Under the pieces are notes generated by a model that did not search any database, was not told the origin of the DNA, and worked only from the letters and a program-made list of their open reading frames with translations. Below are positions 1 through 11,252 of a DNA stretch of 64,000 nucleotides, piece by piece (within the stretch, counting starts at the first letter, position 1; the number at the start of each line of letters is the position of its first letter). Location of the stretch: the NCBI GenBank assembly GCA_007922195.1, contig ML682007.1:17220487-17284486 (forward strand). Direction: 5' to 3'. This DNA is from Podocnemis expansa (Eukaryota; Chordata; Testudines; Podocnemididae). A program made the translations under genes and the position numbers.

Positions 1-222
1 AAACTGGCTAGATCAATGGTTTCAGCGAGTAGGAATCAATGCCTCAATGTCTAGTCGGCAACCAGTAACGAGTGGTGGAATTTCCATTTTTGGAGATATT
101 TAAGGTCCAGTTAAACAATACCTTGGCTGGGATAATTTAGTGAGAGTGATCCTGCTTTTAGCAGGGGGTTGGACTAGATGACCTCATGAGGTCCCTTCCA
201 ACTCTATGATTCTATGTTCTAT
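1..222 (+). mobile_element. CR1 LINE 3' fragment with internal deletion
   Basis: Bases 1-70 match the reverse transcriptase region of the CR1 copy at 11253-12560 (the part coding for the stretch just before the motif B block). From about 73 the sequence jumps directly to the last part of ORF2 and the 3' UTR, ending in the CR1 signature GGTTGGACTAGATGACCTC and a short TCTATG tail. Compared with the longer copy, about 830 bp between the two parts are missing, so this is an internally deleted, non-coding relic. Its 5' end lies outside the window. Confidence 0.9.
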
Positions 223-2924
223 AAAGCACATTAAGGACTTGGTGTGAAGCAGCAGGGTCCACACCAATAACACACTGCAGGCTAGCATGGGGTAAATTCA
301 CATTCCAGCTTTCCGCAAACCAAATGTTCATGTAGACAAGCCCATAATGTCTGTTCCATTTGCTTAACAGTTGCTACACTGGCAATATCTAACTCACTAC
401 CTTGAGTGCTTTGAGATACCATGGATATTATAAAAGACTGCACATAAAACCAAGATCTGTTCCATTCTCTAGAGTCTCCAGCCCTTAAGCCACCCATACT
501 CACAGTTCACCTAGTGAAAAGTTCATATGGGAGAAATTATTTCAAACAACGTTCTCCTCATTATTGCTATGTCTTTCAGTGAGGTGAAGAGCCAGTCAGA
601 AATGGAGTCCTTCAGACTATGTTTCATACGCTTGAACCTTTGCTTCTCAGTCTTAAAGCGCATAAGAAAAAAACAGATGTCTTGAAGAAAAAAAGAAAAA
701 AAACCCTCACCCTTAACATTATATGGACTTGGATCTTTCATTTTATAAAAACAGTCAAGCCACAACCACAAGATTTCACAGATAAGAGAAAAAATGTGGA
801 TTGTACTTAATTCAATATTTTAAAGAAATGCTCTTACAGGGAGACGGCAAACAGAGCCAAAGCCAGACCAAGACTGCTGACTGATCTGAAAAATGTGAAT
901 ATTATTCACACTGGGACACCACATCTCATAATGCTCCATGTGTGCTGTAGTATATAATTATGAAATGTTTGCATTAAGTAACTTGGGTGCCTAAATACAG
1001 ATGTTCCTTATTGACATTAATTGGACTTGACATATCTTTGGCCTGCTTTATACCAGTCACCAAAGCATGCATTTCCACTTTACCATACATATTCTAAAGG
1101 AGCTCTGTTCCATATCGAGCTTATTAACAGAGAAAAACATTAGTGCCTTAGCTATCTGTCATATATTTCAGTTAAAAATGCAATTGGTTTACTTTGAAGA
1201 GGGTATTTGTTGGGGGACTTACCACAAACATTAATTATTGTTCTTCTTATTTTTATTTACAGTGAAATCTGTCCCCAAGTCTCAGAAAGGCATTTTTTCG
1301 TTCAAAAAATGTCATTGTGTTTTTGTGCCATTTATTCTTCTAACCACAGCTGAAACGTCAAGTTTCCCCAAAAATTCATGAAAGAAATAAAGACTTGTCC
1401 TCTTGCCCCAACACACACAAACAAAATTGCTTTTGCAGTTATTGTTAAATTTAACTGTGCTGTGTTATTCTCCATTGAGGCTACTTTTAAAGTTCCAGAG
1501 ACAAAACCCACTTAACTCTTGATCAGACACAATGTTATTCAAGCTATTATAGAGGGGTTTTCTACTCATGAAGCTGAGATCAGGATTTGAATTTCCCCAG
1601 TTTTAAAGTTCTTGGACATTTTGGATTGCCTGTCTCAATAAGCTTCCATAAGAAATTAAAACCAAACCTAGACTTGCATATGCTTTTTAAATACTCAGGG
1701 AAGTGGGGGAAGAGACACATGTAAGCTACAATATTAAATTGGCCTGTGGGTAAGTGGGCAGTTCTTAAATTATTATATATACTCCTGTGATCCATACAAA
1801 AATAAAAAAGGCATCTGAAGCTTGTTTGGACTTCAATTCAGATCTGAAATAAGTTTTAAAAGTTTTCTACTGATGTGTCTTGTAAATACTGCTTTTAGGT
1901 GGGACAGAGATACCATGAGAATAGCCCTTCTTAAGGCTAGACTGTATAAGATGAAGCTGTTTAATATTAGGAAGAGTGGCATTGTACCCACAAATTTTTT
2001 TTTGATAATGCATAAGGTCAGTTTTTGAATCCCTTTGATTTTTTTTTATGGTTTCTAGCATCTCACCTTCTTCAAACTAAATAAAATGAACTATGTGAAG
2101 ACATGTTAGCTCTTATATAAGCCTATGTTAATGCATCTCCACTGAAGAAAACATATATTCTCTGTTAAGGAGCACTGATTTTCTTTCTAGAATCCAGGAC
2201 CACATGGTATGCTTCATATATGGCACCCTGTTACGTCTTGAGAAAGAATTCTGTGCCATCTCTTGTCATCTCTTTTATCTCTTGTCTCATGGAAGGAAAA
2301 AATGTGTTGTGCTTTGTACAAAAGGGCGATGTCTACTTAGAATGAGCTTAAAGAGCAAGCAATCAAAGTACTTGGTCCAACAGTACCTACTGCCAAATAC
2401 TTCAGTTCAGTGAAGCTACTACTTTGTGTATTTCCTTCAATTTCTCCTAAAGCTACTGGCAGGGCAAGCAGGATATCAAGAGACAGCTTCCAACCAAGAA
2501 CTACTATTTATCAGAAAGGGAGGCACCCTGTGGTGACTTGTTTGTTTTTGTAAGTCACTGTTACAAAAAGTTTTTCAAGGCTAAGCATATTAGAACAAAT
2601 CACAGAATGAGAAGTTTGTTCTGTCCAATGTCACAGTGCATAAACTGACCATGGAAGAACACAGTCTCCAAATAGTACCTTAAAGGCATGATGTAACCCC
2701 TAGCAATACAGTCCCTGCAAGGATCGGTGAATTCCTTTCCGAAGTAAAAAGGGTGAAGGTGACACAAAGGTAAAAATCAAAAGAACCACGCCCACTTTTT
2801 AAAAATGGCAGGAAGAAACATTTGGATAAAGAGTTGTACTTTGGCACTTTATGTCAACTCTAACACAGAAGAGTTTTGGTTTTTTTTTTTGTTTTTTTAG
2901 TTACATCCAGCCGCGAAGGAATCA
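223..2924. other. Unannotated AT-rich stretch
   Basis: No exon, RNA gene or recognisable repeat was found here. The open frames are all under 85 codons, have no recognisable domains and overlap on both strands, as expected by chance in AT-rich DNA. It holds A-runs near 665-710 and a T-run near 2880-2900 just upstream of the CR1 tail. Confidence 0.6.
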
Positions 2925-3316
2925 TAAAATCATAGGGTTGGAAGAGACCTCATGAGGTCATCTAGTCCAGCCTCCTGCTAAAAGCAGAACCCCTCCCAAT
3001 AAATCATTCCAGCCAGGTTTTTGTCTAACTGGGCCTTGAATGATTCCAAAGATGGAGATTCCACCCCTCTCTATGTAACCCATTCCAATGCTTCACCGCT
3101 CTCCTAGTGAGAAAGTTTTTCCTAATATCCAACCTCAACCACCTCAGCTGCAGCTTGAAACCATTGCTCCTGTTCTGTCCTCTTTTACTACTGAGAACAG
3201 CCTAGCGCCCTCATCTTTGGAGCACTTCAAGTAGTTGAAGGCTGCTATCAAATCCCCCCTCAGTCTTCTTCTGCAGACAAAATAAGTCTAGTTTCTTCAG
3301 TCTCTCCTCGTAACCT
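2925..3316 (-). mobile_element. CR1 LINE, outer copy, 3' part
   Basis: Read on the minus strand this is the CR1 3' UTR (tail complement AATCATAAAATCATAGGG at the left edge) and the C-terminal part of ORF2, including the block coding for a WNELP-like region and the FNYLK segment. It stops abruptly near 3316 after GTCTCTCCTCGTAA, where a younger plus-strand CR1 begins. The missing upstream part resumes at about 4147, so this and the 4147-4320 piece are one element split by insertion. The copy is decayed and cannot code. Confidence 0.9.
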
Positions 3317-3317
3317 A

Positions 3318-4146
3318 GACCTTGGCCTAGATAAATTGGAACAGTGGGCCAATAGAAATCTTATGAGGTTCAATAAGAACAAGTGTAAAATCCTGCACCT
3401 GGGACGAAAAAACCCCATGCACCGCTACAGGCTGGGAAACATTCAGCTGAGTAGCAGCAGTGTAGAAAAGGACCTGGGGGTCATGGTGGATGGGACGCTA
3501 GATATGAGTCAGCAGTGTGCTCTTGCTGCCAAAAAGGCCAATGGCATACTGGGCTACATTAAAAGAAGTATTACCAGCAGATCAAGGGATGTGATCATTC
3601 CCCTCTATTCTGCACTGGTGAGGCCACATCTAGAATACTGTGTTCAGTTTTGGGATCCCCACTACAAAAAGGACAGGGATATGCTAGAAAGAGTTCAGAG
3701 GAGGGCAGCCAAAATGATAAAAGGGCTGGAGCACAAGCCCTATGAGGAAAGACTGAAAGCATTAGGCTTATTTAGTCTGCAGAAGAGAAGATTGAGGGGG
3801 GAATTGATAGCAACCTTCAACTACTTGAAGGGATGCTCTAAGGAAGATGGAGCTCGACTGTTCTCGGTAATAACAGAGGACAGAACGAGGAGCAATGGTC
3901 TCAAGCTGTGGTTAGGGAGGTTGAGGGTGGATATTGGAAAAAACTTTTTTACTAGGAGAGTGGTGAAGCCTTGGAATGAGCTCCCAAGGGAGGTGGTGGA
4001 ATCTCCATCTTTGGAGGTGTTTAAGGCCCGGCTGGACAAAACTCTGACTGGGATGGTTTAAGTGGGAGTGGTCCTGCCTCTGGCAGGGGGTTGGACTAGA
4101 TGACCTATGAGGTCCCTTCCAATCCTATGATTCTATGATTCTATGA
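3318..4146 (+). mobile_element. CR1 LINE, inserted into an older CR1
   Basis: A 5'-truncated CR1 that starts in the region just downstream of the reverse transcriptase domain and runs through the ORF2 C-terminus to a full 3' end: TTGGACTAGATGACC, then a tail of ATTCTATG units at 4127-4146. It lies head to head with the outer minus-strand copy, so the two 3' regions form an inverted repeat with arms of nearly 400 bp. It is very similar to the copy at 11253-12560, which marks both as the same recent subfamily. No long target duplication is visible, as is usual for CR1. Confidence 0.93.
3336..4061 (+). pseudogene. CR1 ORF2 C-terminal fragment, open frame
   Basis: An uninterrupted 241-codon frame covering the part of CR1 ORF2 downstream of the reverse transcriptase catalytic core. 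Recognisable CR1 blocks are MEQWANRNLM at the start, [13 protein letters not shown] near residue 95, LERVQRRA near 117, [16 protein letters not shown] near 162 and a terminal [22 protein letters not shown] block. The catalytic motifs themselves are absent because of 5' truncation, so the fragment cannot be a working reverse transcriptase. The absence of stops or frameshifts over 723 bases indicates a fairly recent insertion rather than selection. The first methionine is only the first ATG in frame, not a native start. Confidence 0.88.
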
Positions 4147-4320
4147 AGTCAAGTGCCCCAGCTCCATAATCATTTTTGTTGCCCGCCGCTGGACTCTTTC
4201 TAATTTGTCAACATCCTTTCTGTAGCGTGGAGCCCAAAACTGGACACAGTATTCCAGATGTGGCCTCACCAGTGCTGAATAGATTGGAATAATCACAGCC
4301 CTCAATCTGCTGGCAACACA
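4147..4320 (-). mobile_element. CR1 LINE, outer copy, 5' part
   Basis: Continuation of the minus-strand CR1 at 2925-3316. On the minus strand it codes for a recognisable [17 protein letters not shown] block followed by [12 protein letters not shown], the region immediately upstream of the part found left of the inserted CR1. The join is at AAGTCAAGTGCCCC (about 4145-4158), where the plus-strand element's tail ends. The 5' truncation of the outer element is near 4320. Confidence 0.9.
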
Positions 4321-7190
4321 GGAGTATGGTCCTGGTTGAATGTGACATGGGCAATAAAACATTCCCTTATTTGTGTGTGTAAACCATGCCACAATGACAA
4401 TAAATACCTGACAATCTGAAATTAATCAGAGATCATTCAAGGGAGTTTCATCCTTACATTTAAGGTATATGGACTCGGGATACTTTAAAACCCTCTTCAG
4501 GTCTGTCCCCTGTGAAATGAAAAACTGCAGACTAATTTTTAGTAGCCAGTATGCTTTTAGACCCCATGCCCAGAGTTCATAACTAGAAATAATCCAAACC
4601 ACAAAGCTCTCACTAAGGCTTTAGGCCTCAGCCTAAAGACGAGTATTGAGCTTATAACAGTGTTTTTAGACTTTATGGAACGCTTGTAAATTACTGCACA
4701 CATTAACCTGATCTTGTGCTATAAGGTAATATTTAAATGTTATTTTATAAATGTAAAAAATGTTTGCTCTGAAACTGTCAGCAGGGATCATTTCCTGCTC
4801 ATTAAGAAGGCTACCAAAACTAAATGGGGCACTGGGGGACATCGCAAGGCAATTTCTTTGCTCATTACCCCTTCACACCCATGAAGAAACTACAAACAAA
4901 AGAGCTCATCCTGCCGTCTTAGATTCTGGAACAAAAGAAATAAAACTAGCTGACAAAGAAAATTATTCATCTCTCTTTTGCTGTTTGGACTCTGAAAGGG
5001 CCACAGCTACAATGCAGAAGCAGAGATCTCCAGAGTCAAGCTGGCTTAGCACTAAAAGACAGACAAACTACAATTCCATCACTTTTTAAAATCAAGACTA
5101 TAACTCATTTGTGTAGAAATCTGCTTGTTTTAACCTGGCAATAACTCTATCACTTTGCTTCTTACTTAATAAACCTTTAGTTAGTTTATTAGAGCACTGG
5201 CCACAAGCATTATCTTTAGTGAACAATCTAAGGAACAAACTGACCTGGGTAACTGACTACTCTCTTGGGACAGGGAGCAACCTTAATATTTAGTGATCTC
5301 TGGAGTACAGCAGCCACTTATCACGAAGTTTAGCTTGCCTAGGTGACAAGTCAGATAGAACTGCCCGAAGTAACCTTCTGTGACTCTGTGGCAAGACTCC
5401 AATGGTGTTTTAGTAACAAATATGAATTTTTGTTACTGGGTTGTTGAAATTCAATTAATCATAAAACATACAAGCAGTTTGGGGTCCCTGACCTACTTCT
5501 TGACAGTCTGCCATAAGGCTGGCACTCATGGTCATGAGCTAGGCCAGACAGTGTGATAATCTGAATCTTCCTCTTTTCTCCTCACCTATTCTTGTCCAAA
5601 TTTTGGAGCTCAAATAAAACAGAAGCCAGATACCAACAAACACTTTTTAGTTTTAGTTTTTAAACAAAAATTCAGCTTCCTCAGCTCATTTCTAGCCATT
5701 CCACAGCTACAAACTTACACTACATGTAAGGGGAACTAGATTTATATTTTTTTCAGCTATAATTAGCAAGAGAAAAATATGACCCCTTTTCCTAAAAGCT
5801 TTTCCCTGTCTTATGTGCTTGTGTTCTTGAAGGTGAGCAACAAATGCAACTATTATTATTAAAATAAATGGCTACATGTTATATTCAGATATCTTCATTT
5901 AAGGTGGTAAAGTGATGTAGCAAGGGCATGGGTGAGGATAGATAGCCATTATGAATGATGACAATACCAAAATTACAGAAATTGGAGATAGTATCAAATT
6001 TTAGTCAACCTTCTAACTAATGCACAATTATCCCCTGAAAACTATACCCTCATTGTCTCAGTAATGGTCATAATGGGAGCTTCACAAATGACTTCAATGG
6101 GACCACAATTTGACCCTTAGATTTTGAGATCAGTAGGAACCATGATGCTCATCTTTAAGCATAACACAGGCCACTGAGTTCCCTCCCCCATAATTCTTGC
6201 TTTGAGACCTTCAGATAAGGATGGTACAGCATGGCCATAATGAGCCGCCAAGATAAGAGGCAGAACATATTCTATCAATACACTTGGCCTCAGTAAACCT
6301 GAAAAATTACCTCAAATATTACCATAGCTGCTGTGACAAAACCAGACTGTGCATTTAGGAAGCAAAAAATGATGATCACATTAATTTACATCTAATCTCC
6401 CAGCACATACTGCCAACCCGCATATATAGCAGCACATGCATCCTGGGAAAACACTGAAAGACTTGGTAAAGTATGAGTAGTGCACAGAGTTCCTGTCAAG
6501 TTTGCTAAAAGGAAAGCTTATCCATAGCCACCATGCTGGTCAGTAGACTAAAATTCTCTAAAAGGCAAAAATACCAATACTTCATACTTTTTTAAGTCAA
6601 AGTACACTGTTCACCTGGTTTAATCCCATCCTAAAGGAAGGGCATACAGGCATCGATGGTAGACTCCAAGAATCAGAGAAACAATGTATGAAAACTGTAC
6701 ATGAGATAAACTGGACCTACTGCTTTGAGACTGAAAACATATTGTAATTAACACATCAAAGGCAATCCAAATAAATCAAATGTCCACTTGGAGAGCTAAT
6801 GCCAGGAACATACTTCCCATTTATATGGTGTGTGCAGTTTGCTTTGTACATGCCCAGCCCAAGTTCTCAATGCCCTGAAATACATTATAATTATATCACC
6901 ACACCATGCACGTATGAGATGTATATCAGGGAACAGAAGAAAATATATTTCCTTCTTGCAGCCTAGATCTCTATATTAATGATAATTTGGGTATCACCAA
7001 CGTATGTTTTCCCAACCAAATCCCCCACTGAGCCCCTTAGGGAATGCAGAGAATGCACAAAAGGAAGGAAAAGATGGGCAGATACATATTTGTTAGAATG
7101 TAACAAAACAGAAATTGCAAATTATGAATGTTAAAGCCATTGAAATCATTGCCATGAATACTTTCAGCAATAGATGTCCCACTGTATCTA
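4321..7190. other. Unannotated stretch
   Basis: No exon-like frame, RNA gene or clear interspersed repeat was recognised. A 109-codon frame at 4760-5089 has no recognisable motif and no conserved character. Short fragments near 6060-6120 resemble old low-copy repeats but are too decayed to name. Confidence 0.5.
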
Positions 7191-7318
7191 TCAGACAAAG
7201 TGGGATTTTCTCCTACGAAAGCTCATGCGAAAAATAAATCTGTGTGTCTTAAAGTGCCACACAACTCCTTGTTTTGTTTTGTTTTTTCTGGACTAGACTA
7301 ACACGCTTATCCCTTTGA
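7191..7318 (-). mobile_element. Penelope-like non-autonomous repeat, copy 1
   Basis: Shares with thirteen other copies in this window the blocks AAGTGGGATTTTCTCC, GAAAGCTCATGCG, an AATAAAT stretch, AGTGCCAC..ACTCCTTG and a terminal GACTAGACTAACAC..CCCTTTG. The element class is inferred: the inverted internal structure, variable-length target duplications and hammerhead-like core found in better copies fit Penelope-like elements. In this copy the CUGANGA part is damaged (TCAGACA) while GAAAGCTC is kept. Confidence 0.75.
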
Positions 7319-9390
7319 AAAATACATAAAAACATGCACTGATGCATTAATACTCTGAGTATATTTACAGAAGTTAAAAACATCATTAATTTCAAATTTG
7401 TCATCATATACTTATGCATCTCAAGGACAATCCCCAAATTTATAAATACTACTGGACATGAACGCACCTAAATAGTCACAAGTCTTATAGTGAATGGCCA
7501 GAGGTGGCTATAAGCAAGAAACAACAATCTTGTGCCTTTATGAATGCATATCAAATATATTCCTCAATGGCTGGGGTGCTTGGAGAACATGATGGTCGCC
7601 TAGGGAAGAGATCTAGGTAAGAATCCTTGCCATTCAGAAGGGGAAATGAGTTTACTGGTCAGCAGTCCACATATATACCATAACATTTGATATAATTCTG
7701 TTAGCAACTTTTATTCAAGAAAGATCCAGGACTTTAGGGGAAAAAGATGGGGTCTGCAGATTAGGATAGGAGTGCATTGACAGAGCGGTGGGTGTGGAAG
7801 TTTGCCCAGCACCTGCTTGTTGCAGGCTCAGCTCAAGTCGGGTAATGTTAGTCCATAGCTTTCAAGACTCGATCTACACATTATTTACTTTTATTAATCA
7901 TGATTATTAGCAAACACATGATGCATCTCACCTTTTTACAAACAACGTAAGGCATGCAAGAAATAGCACTCAGAGTGAACAACCCCCAGAGAGTTTTTTC
8001 ACATTGCAGAGCTGGGGCCATTTCCAGCTTGTCCACATATTGCTGGATGAACCCAGTGAGACTATATTTCCTGAAGAGATGAATCAATGTAACCCCATGA
8101 CATTATAAATGAGGTCATGGCAGTCACCCAGAAGCTGCAATAAGCTCGGAATCTGAAATAAGGGCTTCTCATGCTCAGGAAATAGACGAGGCAGCTCACA
8201 AAGGTGTCTGTAGACAAACTCTCTACAGGACACCAGCTGGTGCATGACTTGACCAAATTATTCATTTTTTTGGCTGCTGTGAATGATTTACTGTAAGCTA
8301 ACAGGTTCCTGGGGTTCATAATCACAATGAAAGGTGGGAGCTTTGTGCACACAACCACAGGCAGCTGCTGCTACATATTCCCAAGCAAAAGAGGGACAGC
8401 CATGAAGACATGGAATAAAAGTGTGATCTTGACTCCAGTGCTTACTGCTACAGGAGAAGTCTGCAATGTCTCAGACTGCCAGCTGATCACTCACAGCCTT
8501 AAATCTCAACTGAAAAGACTATGAAAATCATGCAGACCTCTGACTTCACTGCTTTGTTCCTAGAACAGATAATTCACTTGAATCCTGGAGTCATTCCCCT
8601 GCAGATGCTGCATTTTTTTCTGGCCAATAAGCAACGGCAAGCCACTGCAGCTAGAACTCCTTCTAATTGCACAGTGATGTCATTCACCAATGGTTTTGGT
8701 GAACAAAAGAATAACTTCCCAGAAAGTTATGTGTAATGGTTCAGATCCAAGGCATGTAGAACATTAGTTTAATCCATTCCTGTTGTAAATACTACAGCAC
8801 ACTCACATACCATATATAAATAAAACATATTCTCCCCACACACTTTTTTTCTGAAACTGGACTTGAACCTGGGCTTCAGAAAAGAATGGTAAACAGCTTT
8901 ATCCACCTTATTTTCTAATAGCAATAGCTAGCGCAAAGCAACTGCTTTCTAGCATCAGTTTAGTGTCTACCAACTATTTCCAATGGGATAATGGTAACAA
9001 GATAAAACTATTTGAAGTTCCAAACACAACTCAGCCTTATCTATGGAGCCATGACTAGCACCTCCCTAATACTCAACAGCTGGAGAGAGCTCCTTTTAGG
9101 ATGGATAAGCTTTTGGATTGGTCTTTACATTTTACTGTGATAGTGCAGAGTCACAGGATGTCAAATGGAGTGTGAAAGAGACAATAAAGTTGCTTTGTTA
9201 AACAAGGAACAATCATTTTTCCCTTTCCAAAATTATGTAAAATTGTGAAAACAGAAGAGAGTTTAAGCTTTTGGAAAAAGGGGGTCACATTTGTTTGTTA
9301 GACTGCAATTTACAAAGGACCTATAGGAGGTTGTGGCCCAACTCCCACTGAATTTTAAAGATGAATCCCAGACACTGGTAACTGAAAAAG
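7319..9390. other. Unannotated stretch with one weak ORF cluster
   Basis: Nothing was identified with confidence. On the minus strand, frames at 8062-8358 (98 codons) and 7881-8087 (68 codons) are hydrophobic in places and partly abut, but they lie in different frames and match no family I recognise. A GT that could serve as a splice donor follows the second (AAAAAG then GTGAGA on the minus strand, near 7930), which is not enough to call an exon. Confidence 0.4.
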
Positions 9391-9443
9391 GGGGCCAAAT
9401 TCTGTTCTCAGTTACACCAGTGTAAGAGAGCACAGAATTTGGC
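9391..9443. repeat. Short hairpin repeat fragment
   Basis: The ends CCAAATTCTGTTCTC and GAGAGCACAGAATTTGG are near-perfect inverted complements around a short centre containing TTACACCAGTGTAA, itself a palindrome. This looks like a heavily deleted copy of a foldback element. The family name is uncertain. Confidence 0.55.
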
Positions 9444-10599
9444 TATTTTGTCTGAAAGCAGTTCAAGCTCTTTCCCTGCTTTGTCCAGTAGCTTTTATGG
9501 GGAATAAGGAAAGGAGAGGTTTTTATTTCTCTTTATTTTGTCCCTCTTAGAGAGTCCAGTGTTGGTCAAGGGCAGCCATTTATCTCCACCATAGAGGGGA
9601 GTTTGATCTGTTTTCTTTGATCTACTCTGTAGTGATGAGCCTGATAATATTTCCATCTAAGAGCACTAGAGAGATTCAATAAATGACACAAACAAAAAAT
9701 TTCCTCTTCATGAAACATTTGAGGGAGAGAAGGAAGAGAATCTTTATGTCTCTGCTGGTTCTTACTTTCCTTGGTCACCACCACCAATAGAGGCATTTTA
9801 AATAGGCCCTCCACTTACAAGCTACTGACACTAATATTCAGAGAACTTTGTGCTCTCAGCATAGTTTTACTTAAAACAACAGAATTATACTGGTATAAAG
9901 AGCCCTTGACACAAGCCATGAGAGGCACAGCCCCAGCTGCAAGACAGGGACAAAACTGTGACTGTCAGAGAGACTCAAGCTGGTTTCTGGTTTCTCCCTG
10001 TTTCATGAGGGAAATAAGGTTGATTGATTCTTCACCTAGCACAGATTGCTCCTTCTGGTGAACTAGCTCAGTTTGGCTGGGCAGTGTGTTGCAAAAAATG
10101 AGTTAAGGCTCTACTCCCTCCCCATTGCTACCAGTAATCAGCACCAGAACTAGGTGTTTTGGCGGCTGGGGTGCACCATACCAAGCAGCACAGAATGCAC
10201 ACTCCTCAATTGAGTGGTCAAATGGAGCCACTCGATACAGTGCCCAGGGCAAAGCCCCAGTCACCCAGCCCTAGTTACGGACTTGCCAGTAATAGGGGGT
10301 GGTTCTGATACAAGAGTAAGAGACCTTCCTAAATCTTTCCACTACCCACTGCAGACATGTAGCCAGACCCATGTCTGTGGTCAAAATGAGAGGAGACTCT
10401 CACTCTTTAAAATGTAAAGGGACACTGCCAAGATTATAAAAAACATACTTTTAAAAAAATCTTATCAGTGCTACTAACAATCACAGTCGAGAAACAGAGT
10501 CTCTGCAAAAGTTCTTTTTCATATTAAGAAAATATTTTTGTTTCTCAGTTAGCAAAAATAGTTTTATCTGAATCCCTTGACTCCCAAACTGGGATGAAA

Positions 10600-10745
10600 A
10601 ACAACATATATTTTTGAAAAATGCAAAAATCTGAAAAATATTACTGTGAAATGAAGCATTTCAGCATTTTGATAAAACACAAAACATTTTATCATTCTCA
10701 TATCAGAAATATTTTGTTTCACTCTGTTGACTCTTATGAATATAT
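10600..10745. repeat. AT-rich GAAA/TTTC interspersed repeat, copy a
   Basis: Diverged AT-rich segment with repeated GAAACATTTTG-like and CATTTTATCATT-like words. Similar wording recurs at 11020-11190, 42040-42200 and 48540-48720, suggesting one old interspersed family in both orientations. Similarity is by eye only and low. Confidence 0.4.
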
Positions 10746-11019
10746 TGTTTTGTTTAGACTGGATTCCTCATTTCACCCTGCTCCGTAGGATCCCTAGTTC
10801 AAGCACCTTGTCTGGTTCCCAAACTGGACTATGGTATATTGTGATTGTGTGATAGCTGATGCACCACACTGGTAAAACCAGAGGAGAGACCATGGTGCAT
10901 CATGGGGGATGTAGACTGGCTAGGTAATTTATTCCACAGATGAGAATAGGGCATAAAGCACCCAAAATTTATCTCCTAGGAGAAGCCATGTCAAGCAGAC
11001 ACATATGAATGTCAAACTG

Positions 11020-11195
11020 CTCCAAAATGAAACATTTTGATTTGGTTCAATGCACCACCCCCCCCCCCCAACAACAAACTATTTAATTTTAATTTTCCAA
11101 ATGTAAAGTAAAATAATCTCAGTAAAACTGAAATCTTCCCCCAGAAATCTTTGATTTTGCAAAACTTGTACTTTCCAGTAAAAAATGTTTCAATC
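11020..11195. repeat. AT-rich GAAA/TTTC interspersed repeat, copy b
   Basis: Carries AAATGAAACATTTTGATTTGG at the left and CAGTAAAAAATGTTTCAATC at the right, like the segments at 10600-10745 and 42040-42200. A C-run of 12 occupies 11058-11069. Boundaries and family are uncertain. Confidence 0.4.
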
Positions 11196-11252
11196 AATAA
11201 CCCTCCTCCCCCTACAGCTCCATATGATGGAGTTTTCTGGTCATATTTAGTA

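Noticed and set aside
7881..8358. Hydrophobic minus-strand frames resembling a membrane-protein exon
   Set aside because: The two frames are not in register, no family was recognised, and 60 to 98 codon frames are common by chance here. A translated search could reopen this.
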